A stretch of 64,000 nt of DNA from Oreohelix idahoensis. Lineage: Eukaryota > Mollusca > Gastropoda > Stylommatophora > Oreohelicidae. The stretch covers positions 713,501 through 777,500 of the forward strand of contig JAMPIV010019840.1 in the NCBI GenBank assembly GCA_024509875.1, given 5' to 3'. The notes beneath the pieces were generated by a model. The model was given only the letters and a program-made list of their open reading frames with translations, searched no databases and had not been told where the DNA came from. This document shows, in pieces, positions 12,101 through 24,100 of this stretch (position 1 is its first letter; every line of letters starts with the position of its first letter). Position numbers and translations under genes: made by a program.

Positions 12101-15100
12101 GGGGCACCACATGAAGGCAGTGCCGGATTATCTGTTAGGCTAAGTAGGCTGAAGTCTAGGGGCCCGAAGCTGTTGGGGGGTTTGTGCACAAGTTAAAACA
12201 GTTATGCTAAGGGGTTTGAGAAAAAAATTAAAATTATTGCTCATTAGGTGAAAAAAGGGGGGGGGGGGGGGCGCCGAAACACCAAAAAACCTAGAAGCCC
12301 TTCTTGGCTTTATCTGGCCCTGCATGAAGGATGGCTGCTGGGTGAGCAAAGTGAACACAGTTTGTTGCAGCCCTACAAGACGCCATCAGGCGTGATGATC
12401 ACTGATTGCTTTGTCAGTCAGTGGCCAAGGATCAAAGTGGAGACAGTTAGTTGTTGCCCTACAAGACGCCGCCAAGCCTGATGGTCACTGATTGCTTTGT
12501 CAGTCAGAAGCCAAGGACCAAGGAAGGAGAAATATCTAATTTAAGGGATCCTTGCGCTAGTGTGCACAGTTATTTCTGTTGTAAGTTGACCCTGTGTATT
12601 TGTATCGAAATCCTGCCGTTAATTGTGAAAATAGCATTTTGCTGTTGCTCTCTCTCTTAACTTAGATATTTCACTTCTTGTTAAAAATAACATTTGTGTT
12701 CATTTTAAGCAGATTTGATTTTTGCTATAGTTTTACAAACACATAAAATTTTTGTTACCTCATGAATTTTTATACTTGTTTACAAGGTGTACCTTTCGAC
12801 ACAGAGACTACCTCAAGACAACACACACCTTCCCAGACAGATGACGGAGAGAGGGTAACAATTATTTTGTCACTAAAAAAAAAAAATTTGGAAAGAAATT
12901 GGATAATTTTATCATATTTATTGTTAACACTGTGCTTGGTAGAATAAATCGGTCAGTACCGTTGATCTCCCTAAGAAGCATAAGCCTTCAGCAAACACAT
13001 GCCAAGGCTTCATTTCTGATGCCATCAGCTCAAGTTCTTTCCATATCTTCCTCTTCATCTTCAGACTTCACCCAACAACATGGACAGGTCAAATACAGCT
13101 TAGTACAGGTGTTGGGAACCCGCGGCTGGCGAGCCATCTCGTGTGGCTCTCGGCTCTCTACTACTTAACTCTTAGTGAATGAGGGATACCATATGATTTT
13201 TTTTTTCATCCGGCTCTTCAATTTGTTAAAATGGAGACAAAATTAAATATTTGGCTCTTTGCCACGGAAAGGTTCCCTACCCCTGGCTTAGTAGAATCAT
13301 ATTGTTGTGATTTTCTTTTGACGTCCTACGGAGCACGGGCACTCCACTGCAGTTGTCCCCCTTGTTAGGATGCCAGCATCGAGCAGACGGCATGCTCTTA
13401 CAACAGTGGTTTCTGTGGCAGTTTATTTGATGTGGTGAGGTTACCAGCCCCACCCCATACATAACCTCATATTAGTCCCCTTGTAGGGAGCTGTGCTGGT
13501 GTTATGGTTACCACCCTGCGCTGGCAACCGGGTGATCCAGGTTCAAGCCCAGGCGAACACATTTAAAGAAGTGTCGTCGACCGGGATTTGGACTGGATTA
13601 ATTCGAGCCCTGGCGTGAACATTTGAAAAAGTGTCGTCGAGCAGGGACTGGAATAACCTGAACGGCTCCTGAACCGACCCATCTCTAATTGATACTCTCA
13701 GAAGATGGAGAGTATCTGCCTGAATGGCGAGAGGGCATCTGTCAGCGTACATGGAAAATAGGATACTCACGTAAAATCAGTCTCAAGGTAGATATACTAA
13801 CTTGAGATTTCACCTCGAGTAATAGCGGGTGTACGTTAAAAAAATTAAATTACAAAAAAAATATATATATATATACAAATAAAGAACGGAAAAAGTGGCC
13901 TTGACCTTGTATGACATGCCAGTGGGTGTAGTTGTCCTATTCTTTATTTGTCTCGTCAGCGACCCACGGTTGCTTAGTAGAATAGAAGGATTGGGGGGGG
14001 GGGGGTGTGACAAGGTCACCAATGTGGAACTGATGACAAGAACCAGACAGGTGCCAGTGGAACAAGAGAAGAAGATGGATATGACACACATTGAGGAAAC
14101 ATGTTCATAGCTTTACAAGACAGTTTCAGAATCCCCAGGGTAAGAGATGTGCAGATAAACCAAAAAGTACATGGAGAAGAGAACTGGAGACAGAGGTGAA
14201 AATGGTCAGGAAGAGATGGAATGACCCTTGACCGATGACATGTTACAGGAGGATTAGACTTGTGTCTGCTGGCTGCCTATGCTCCTTGGGGAGCTGAAGG
14301 GTGATGATTAGAATCAAGAAATAGGTCAACATTATTTGGGATTAGATGCAGTTGAGGTGCCATCTATACCACAAGTACAAGATAGGTCCAACAGATCTCT
14401 GCTCCTGTGGCCCCAGCCCCCATGACAGCCAAACATCTGCTTCAGTCCTGTCCAACTTACAACAGTGAACGGAGTGACATATGGCAACAACCTACTTCTC
14501 TCAACGAAACATTGTTTAGAGATATCATGAACTTTGAGCTGACTACTGCTTTTATTAGAGTCATTGATGTGGAAGTCTGAGAGCAAATGAGATGTCAGGA
14601 ACCTTGAGCTCACTACTGCCTTTATTAGAGTCATTAATGTGAAAGTCTGAGGGCAAACGAGATGCCACAAACCTTGAGCTGACTACTGCCTTTATTAGAG
14701 TCATTAATGTGGAAGTCTGAGGGCGAACGAGATGTCAGGAACCTTGAGCTGACTACTGCCTTTATTAGAGTCATTAATGTGGAAGTCTGAGGGCGAACGA
14801 GATGTCAGGAACCTTGAGCTGACTACTGCCTTTATTAGAGTCATTAATGTAGAAGTCTGAGGGGGAACGAGATGTCAGGAACCTTGAGCTGACTACTACC
14901 TTTATTAGAGTCATTAATGTAGAAGTCTGAGGGTGAACGAGATGTCAGGAACCTTGAGCTGACTACTGCCTTTATTAGAGTCATTAATGTAGAAGTCTGA
15001 GGGTGAACAAACAAGAAGACAAATATGCTAATTTTTGTTGCACCATCTTTTCTCAGACTCCTCTCAGTCGTAGCAGCAGTAGAGGCACGTTCCAGCATTC

Positions 15101-18100
15101 AAAATCTTTCGATACTAAAAGACCAGTCTTGATGGAGGCTAAAGCAGTTATGCCTGTCCCTCATACAACACCAGTCACTCCTGGGTCACACAGTCTGACT
15201 TCACCCACACCTTACTCTCCCATGGGGACCACGGAATCAACACTTCTGAAGTATGTATTAATTTGCTGTCTTATATTAATCTTAGAAATTCACGTGTGCT
15301 TCTTTTGTTTCCTCATTTATACTTTTTTCCCCTCATTTATCTTTGTTTTTAAAATATTTCAGCCAATTGTCTGTGTTTCCATGTCTTCTGTTCTGTATTT
15401 GAGAGCAGAGAATGAGCCGTTTTGTAGAGGCATCAAGGGAAGTTTGTGCTTGAGGCTGACAGGCTCATCACGTTGAACAAAAGGCTACCACCATTGTAAG
15501 GTCTCATGTCCGTCCATATGCTTAGAGGCATATCTGGAGTCATCTAATATGCACAGTTCTACAATATATGTACGTGGAAGTGAACCTATGTCTGTGAGGC
15601 TGATTACATCCTCATTGACTTGAAATTATCCACACATTTCCAGGGATTTCCCCTGTGGTAAAACTTGTTGAGAACCCAGCTTTGCACACTAAGCTTGGAG
15701 AAGTCACTTGAGCCCCAGGCGTAATTCTGTGAATTGGTTAACTGCATGCAGAAGGATCTCACTATGGACCCAGTGATAGGCAGGGGGAGCTAAGAAGTGG
15801 CTCTGTGCAGGACGTGACAATACCTTGGGAGAGCCCAGAACCAGAGAACAGTATTTTAGCTCTGCATAGTTGGAAAACCCCCTTGGATGGTGGGGAATGC
15901 ACAGTCTGCCACACACTTCTTACTCATAGCTTGGGACCAGATATGATGGTCTGTTAAATGCAAGCTAAGTTAGAGAATGGAAAGAAAAGGCAACAAGATT
16001 TTAAAAAAAAACAACAAAAAAACACTAATACAAATTAAAACCAAGTGCAAAGGACAATAGTTATCTATATACAATACAAAACTGAAAATAAAATGACAAA
16101 TACTAATATACATTAAAATCAGCAACTGCAAAAGACAATAGTTATTTAAACTTAATACAAAATTAGTAAATAAAATGACACTAAATACCCCAATTATAAC
16201 CAGTTTTCAGGTTGAACAGGGTAGACCAAGCTGGAACGAGAAGAGGCAATAACGGTCAGCTGTTAAGTGCCCGCTCTCCACCCATCACCTTTTTAAAACA
16301 ACAACCGATAGCCGAAACCGAACCTGCAGCTCATGACCTCAACTCAACAGGTTTTGGAATGTCAGAAAAGCCACAGGAAAAGCCTAGATCTACAGTGTAG
16401 ATAATACCAAGGAATTGTTCAACTTGGTATTGGCTGCTAAAGAGTGAGAAGCTCAGAAGCCCTAGTTAAACAACAACAACATCTCCCTATCTAAGTCTTC
16501 TTGTGTTCTCTTCAAATTTGAATAATCTTGTTTTTTCCTCAAATCTAATTCACTGTTGTGTTTTCCCCGTATTTAAATGATCTTTGGGACCCAAAGATGC
16601 AGCAATAGACAATGCAGTCAGCGACCCATAGCTTGACTGCTTGCGTCAGGGTTAGCGAACCAGATCTGACCAAGACCCTACTCCACCTCCACGTGGTGGT
16701 CCTGGAAACATGCTGCATCACTGCAGTCTGGCTGAGAGAATAGGGATCGAAGAGGGATGGCAAATAGGGTCCCAAAAAGTGCAGTGCTGAAGTCGGATGT
16801 GCCAGCCGAAAGTCGCAGATATCGCAGTTCCGGTGTAAACAGACACAACGCAACCAACGTCATTTTCAGGATGAACGAGGAAGAAGAAGAAGACGAAATG
16901 ATCTTCTGTGTTCTCATATCTAAGTCATCTTGTGTTTTCCTCAGATCTAAGTCATCTTGTGTTTTCCTCAGATCTAAGTCAAGTGCATTTGTGGCACCAA
17001 CAGAGCGGAGTTCTGCAGCCAGAAGTCTACACTTTGAACAGTCAGTTGAAGAAGAGGGTGAAGATAATGAGGTTGAGCAGGGGACGGCACAGGCAAGGTC
17101 AAAGGTTATTTCTCAGATTAAACTCAGCCTTTAGACCACAGTTAAAACAGTTCCAACATCAATCATCAGATCCCTCCTAGCCTAGTGTAGTTGCCGGAGG
17201 CTGGGAGGCTGTCCGAGGAGCCAAAGGAAGAATACAATTTTATTTTATTTGGTGGTGGTGGGGGGGTGTTAGTAAAATGCATTTAGATTAATTCTCACGT
17301 TCTTGCCTTTAGTTCTTCTGCCCCTGATGAAGTATTTCTGATAGTAACCCAGGCCATTTCTTTGTTGTTTATTCTATTAAAACTTGCACTAATTTCATTC
17401 ACCTTTCTGTTTATCAGAGCATCAAATAATATTGGTAGTTAGGACATTTACTTGTCGAGCCAAAGTTAATCAGGCTTGGAACCACACAACAGGACCGACC
17501 AGACACCTGTGCTGAAGACTCCCATCTCTGTGTTGGACCTGACCCCTTCTGATCTTCACACGCTTCCCGACGTAATGAAAGTCTCCCCCCTCCACCTTTT
17601 TTTCCCCTTTATACTTTTACTTTGACATCACACCGTCCATCCTTCCAACAAATTCATTCATTTGTGCGAGATAAAGTGTAACCCACTTTTTGCCATTCAT
17701 GGCCATGCACATTTGACAAAGAAATTCACGACGCCTACCACGCAGCAAAGCAAGGCTGCCTTCTTGTTCTCGTGGCTTTCGGTGTGTTCACATGTATCTT
17801 TGTCAGGCATTTTATCATCCACCTTTTTGCAGTTTTATGCTGTTTTTGATTATTTTTGTAATTAATAATGGCATCCAAGTGTTGTAAAAATGTGTTGGCG
17901 AGTGTTCCTAAGCGCCAGAAGGCTATGATGAGCTTCTGTGATAAAGAATGCATGTTAGATAACCATAGATTTTGTAATAATGTGTATGGATGTGTGAATG
18001 ATGAGTGAGTGAATGAGTATTGGTACACCAATAGTTTGTACATACTGTACTATTACAAAGAAAACTGTATAAAATACATTTATAAAATGTACAGTATAAT

Positions 18101-21100
18101 GAATAAGCTGTTTTTTGTTTTATTTATTATAAGAAAGGTACACGAAATGATGAGTTTATGGTGATCGGTAGAGATAGTGTATGGTGATCGGTAGAGATAG
18201 TGTATGGTGATCGGTAGAGATAGTGTATGGTGATCGGTAGAGATAGTGTATGGTGAACAGGGTCCAGCAGGAACCTAACCCCCTTTTTTCTCATATACTA
18301 CTGGACAAAAGTTAAGGGCCGCCATTCAGTTTAGACAAAGTTTATATAATTGATTGGCAAACTGTAAAGACAAGTGAAAATGTCATTAAAACTGAGCTCA
18401 GAGAAATGTGTATACATTTCTGTGTGCACTAGGTTAATTTTTTTTAAATATCCAAAAACTGGGTCACTTTAACCCGCATGTGAAAATTGCCATTGTTGCT
18501 GCAAAAACTCATGGTTTTTGCAATACGCCCCACTAGTTCAAAAGGTGAAAAAGTGAGTTGAATTTGAATGCACGTGGAAAATGATCATCGGGAAAGAGTG
18601 TTCACCGTTGGTATGCAATAAATCAGTATGACAAGTGGTCGAAATGATCACTGCATTACCCATGCCACCAAGGAGAAGTCTCAGCACTGTAGACCGTGGT
18701 CGAGCCATGGTATGGATTCAGGATGGTCAATCTGTTCGTCATGTTGCAAGATGTTTAGCAGTGTCCCACTCTACCATTTAGAGACTTCTTGAGAGATTTC
18801 AAGCTACCGGACATTTGGAAAGTTGACCCTGCTCACGAAGAATTATATAAACCTTGTCTAAACTGAATGGCGGCCCTTAACTTTTGTCCAGTAGTATAGG
18901 ATCAATGGTTCCATATTCGCTGATTTCTGTATTCACACGGTTTTCAAGGAAGCTAACCCCCGTGATTAGCGAGGATTGACTGTAAATGCTACTTTTAAAA
19001 AATCACCTTCATTAATGTTTGATTCACTCGTCACCTGTTAGTTCACCAAGGAACTAAACATAAGCCTTCCGTGAACGTGTTCCAAGTCCTTCTGTCCTGT
19101 GCCATCAGCTCAATGTCTTCCTTATCATTTTCATTTCTGTCTCCAGTTCTCTTCTCCATGTGTTTTTTTGGTCCACATCTGCTTCTCTTAACCTGGGGAT
19201 TCCAGAAAAAAGGACTGCCTTGTAAAGCTGTCAATATGTTGTTGTTTTTTCCTCAATTTGTGACTTATCAGTCACCACCATCTTCTTCTCATCTGTTGTT
19301 CCACTGGTCTTGTCATCAGCTCCAGATTAGTGATCTTGTCATACCACTTCAGTCTCTGTGTTCTACTCAGCCACTGATTTATGAAAGTCTAGCTTTTTTG
19401 GTTGTAGTTTTTTTTTTTTTTCTCTATGTTTCCGAGCCGTACAATAGAACTGACTCAACATTTGAGTTAACAATTCTTATTTAAAAAAAAAGCAAATAGG
19501 ACTGAGTAAATAAACATAATTTTATTACGTTTGCTGTAGAATTGTAAAATTGACATAAATGATACCATTTTAAAATCACCAGAGTTTGATCGTAAAAGTT
19601 TGGGGTACAAAGTACATGTTTTTATTTATTTGTTTAAAATTTAGAATGAGGTAGATGTCAGTGTGGCCCAAAAAACCTATGATCACAGACATGAGTCACA
19701 GCATATGATATCGGTATCTTTACCAGTGGAATCTCTGCCTCACATAATTGGTGACCTGATTACGCCAAACACAGGTAACACCATTTTTTTTACCTTCCTC
19801 AAGTTCCATGTCCTAATGCTGTTTATCAGTTCATCTGCTAATCAAAAAAAAAAAAAAAAAAAATTACCAGACCACAAGGCATTTTATATTTTGATGTGTG
19901 CCTTAATATAACCAACTGATCTGGTATCTGTTGAACAGCGTGCATCTAGCCAAAACTCCTAAGAAAATATATCTAACTTGTTCATGCCATTATGTTAAAA
20001 CTGTCCTGTATACTCTCTCTTTATCAGGATATCTCCATGTTCTGCTTCAAGAACCATGCCATCTGGTGTAGGTGATCATGCCTCTCCACAACTCCCTGAC
20101 CCTGGTGCTGTTTATCAGTTCAGCTGTTGACATTTTTTGCATGCCATTATGTTTACTTTAAACAACATAAATGCTTTGATGCTGGCTTTTATTGCAATCT
20201 GTTGTTGCCAGATAATTTTTATATCTGCTGCAGTAAACTAGGGTTGCTGAGCTTGTCGCTCGTTCACAGCCAGTGCCAAGCTGACAAATTTGTATGTGTT
20301 ATGTAGCTGTTGAGTGGTGCTGTGGTTGTGGTTGTTGGGGAGCCTGGCGGTAGCCACCTTCTTTCTGTGGAGAGTCCTGGGCAAGTGAGCAACACATGCT
20401 GAACTGTCTAATGTGGATGTGTACAGTTGTAACCATTAGGCTCATGTGTGGGGTTTAATTTGATTAAGTGTTGTATACAGATAATGAACATACGTTAAGG
20501 CTATGGTATAATGTTATGTTATGTGCTTCTGACAGAGAACAAGTTATTTAATACTGTCAACATATAATGAGATTATGTGCTTACAGTTTGTCTGTTATTT
20601 TAAAATCTGTTTACGGCTCTGAGGCTTCAGATTTCACCTGTATTTATTTCTTCGCATTTAATATAACCAACTTTATTCAATCGTTTTCATTCATTACCGT
20701 TCATCTCACCAGGAAGTACAAGCACCAACCAGGATATGCCAGATCCTAATGTCCCATGCTATCAGATGGAGGTTTTGCGATATCTTCCTCATCCCATTCG
20801 TATCTGTCGCCAGTTCTCTTCTCTGCATCTTTTTCAGTGGCTACCATAACAAGGACTGTCATGTAATGCTATCAGCAGGTCTCCTCAATGTGTGTCCTAT
20901 CCATCACCAGCATCTTCTTCCAACTTTATTGGCTGACAGTTTGTTCTTAGTGGAATTTTGTGTTATTTTTAACTAACAGTATTGTACTTTTCTTTCCTGA
21001 AAACTTGCTGAGGATCTGTCTGTAACCAGTGGCTTGTGGACTAGCACCACTGCAGGGACCACCACTGGACTAGCATCATTCCAGGGGCCACCACCGAACT

Positions 21101-24100
21101 GGCACCATTCCAGGGACCACCATTGGAATAGCATCATTCCAGGGACCACCATTGGAATAGCATCATTCCAGGGGCCACCATTGGAATAGCATTATTCCAG
21201 GGACCACCATTGGAATAGCATCATTCCAGGGGCCACCATTGGAATAGCATCATTCCAGGGGCCACCATTGGAATAGCATCATTCCAGGGACCACCATTGG
21301 AATAGCATCATTCCAGGGGCCACCATTGGAATAGCATCATTCCAGGGACCACCATTGGAATAGCATCATTCCAGGGGCCACCATTGGAATAGCATCATTC
21401 CAGGGACCACCATTGGAATAGCATCATTCCAGGGCCACCATTGGAATAGCACCATTCCAGGGACCACCATTGGAATAGCACCATTCCAGGGACCACCATT
21501 GGAATAGCATCATTCCAGGGACCACCATTGGAATAACACCATTCCAGGGGCCACCATTGGAATAGCATCATTCCAGGGACCACCATTGGAATAGCATCAT
21601 TCCAGGGGCCACCATTGGAATAGCATCATTCCTTCTTCTTCTTCTTCCTCGTTCACCCTGAAAAGGATGGTGGTTGCGTTGTGTCTGTTTGCGCCTAAGC
21701 TGTGATATCTGCACCTTTCGGTCGACACATCCGACTTCTGCACGGCATTTTTTAGGGATCGGGTTTGCCTTCCCATTTCGATCCGTGCTCGCTCAGCCAG
21801 ACTGCACTGCTGCAGACTGTTTCCAGGACCACCACGTGGAGGTGGAGCACGGTCTTGACCAGCTCTGGTTCGCTGGTCCTGACGCAAGCAGTCAAGCTAT
21901 GAGTCGCTGACTGCGTTCTCTATTGCTGCGTCTTTGGGTCCCAGCATGATTCCAGGGACCACCATTGGAATAGCATCATTCCAGGGGCCACCATTGGAAT
22001 AGCATCATTCCAGGGACCACCATTGGAATAGCATCATTCCAGGGCCACCATTGGAATAGCACCATTCCAGGGACCACCATTGGAATAGCACCATTCCAGG
22101 GACCTCCATTGGAATAGCATCATTCCAGGGACCACCATTGGAATAGCACCATTCCAGGGGCCACCATTGGAATAGCATCATTCCAGGGACCACCATTGGA
22201 ATAGCATCATTCCAGGGGCCACCATTGGAATAGCATCATTCCTTCTTCTTCTTCTTCCTCGTTCGCCCTGAAAAGGATGGTGGTTGTGTTGTGTCTGTTT
22301 GCGCCTAAGCTGTGATATCTGCACCTTTCGGTCGACACATCCGACTTCTGCACGGCATTTTTTAGGGACCGGGTTTGCCTTCCCATTTCGATCCGTGCTC
22401 GCTCAGCCAGACTGCACTGCTGCAGACTGTTTCCAGGACCACCACGTGGAGGTGGAGCACAGTCTTGACCAGCTCTGGTTCGCTGGTCCTGACGCAAGCA
22501 GTCAAGCTATGAGTCGCTGACTGCGTTCTCTATTGCTGCGTCTTTGGGTCCCAGCATGATTCCAGGGGCCACCATTGGAATAGCATCATTCCAGGGACCA
22601 CCATTGGAATAGCACTGCTCTAAAATTCTTTACTATAGAATATCTTTTGTCATTTTGGTTTAACACATGACAAGTATCTTCTACTCATGTGTCAGGTCAA
22701 CCCTATCATTTGGTTCAGAATCACGGAGAATTTAAAAACAAAACAACCACCAAACAGCTACAGACTTTTATAAATGTGTGCTTGCAAAGAATAGAAGGAT
22801 TGAAGTGATATGACAAGATCCCTAATGTGGAACTAATGACAAGAACCAGACATGTGCTCGAGGAACGAGAGATCAGAACAAGACGCTAGCAATGGAGAGG
22901 ACACACATTGAGGACACCTGTTGATAGCATTACAAGGCAGTCCTTTTCTGGAATCCACAGGGTAGGAGAGGTAGGTGGATACCAAGGAACACATGGAGAA
23001 GAGAACTGGAGACAGACATGAAGAGAAGGAAGAAGACATGGAAAGACTTGGTGTAAGTTTATTGAAGGCCTATGCTCCTTGGGAGGCTCAAAGGTGTTAG
23101 TGATGATGGCGGAATGAAAGTACTACCTCAGGGGAGTGGACTTGAGCAAGTGGCAGTAAAACACGGGAGAGTGACAGCAACAAAGAGGGGTGAAGGAATT
23201 TTATGACCGAGGCAAAGAACTTGAAAGACTCTCAAGACATGTTCCCTCTATAGTTCAGTTATTTTTCTCTGCCCTTCTTTGTTCTCATTTAGAAAAACTG
23301 GATCAAGAGGTGGAGGCAATCAACGAGAGGGTGGACCATTTTGATGAATGCACCAGTCCATCTTCCTCAGTTTCTACCTTGGCTTCACAAACTGATGTGA
23401 CAGCCGAGTCAGTCAGACAGGTGAGATGAAATAAGTCACCTCAAGGTTTTTTATTAAAACAGGGGTCCCCAAAGTGGTCAGTATCGACATCTACTGGGTT
23501 GATAAATCCCAGTGGGTCGATTGAGAGTCGATGACACTTTAAGGGTCGAAAGTTAACAATTATATGCCTGCTGTGATTCAGTTTTACACCTGATAAAATA
23601 TGCATGGAGGCATATCTGGAGTCATCTTTTTATGACACCAGCTACACACAATGCTACAATATACATATGCGGAAGTGAACCTCTGTCTCTGAGGCTAACT
23701 ACACCTTCATTGACTCTTGAAATCATCCACACACTTTCAGGAATTCCCCCTGTGGTGATACATGTTGTGAACCCAGCATTGCACACTAAGCTTAGAGAAG
23801 TCACTTGAGCCCCAGATGTAACTCTTTGACCTGGTCGACTGATGCAGGAGGATCTCACTATGGACCCAGTGATAGATAGGGGAGCTGAGAAGTGGCTCTG
23901 TGCAGGATGTGATAAATTTTTGTTAGAGCCCAGAACTAGAGCACAGTATTTTAGCTCTGCATAGTTGGAGAGCCCCCTTGGATGGCGTGCACAGTATGTC
24001 ATGCGCTTCTTACTCCTAGCTTGGGACCAGATGTGACGATCCTTTAAATGCAAGCCAAGCTGGAGAAACTGGAACTCATGATTTCAACTCAGTCCATTTC

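Larger units (their letters stand above)
21030..22616. repeat. 29-bp satellite with embedded SINE-E, 610-bp higher-order duplication
   Basis: Unit GGAATAGCATCATTCCAGGG plus ACCACCATT, about 21 copies to 21635, then about 10 (21943-22231) and 2 (22556-22616). A SINE-E with flanking satellite is duplicated at an exact offset of 610 bp (21601 versus 22211). The two SINE copies differ at only a few bases. Confidence 0.95.

Noticed and set aside
21030..21635. Collagen- or antifreeze-like repeat protein on the minus strand
   Set aside because: The Trp/Asn-rich peptide simply reflects the 29-bp satellite.
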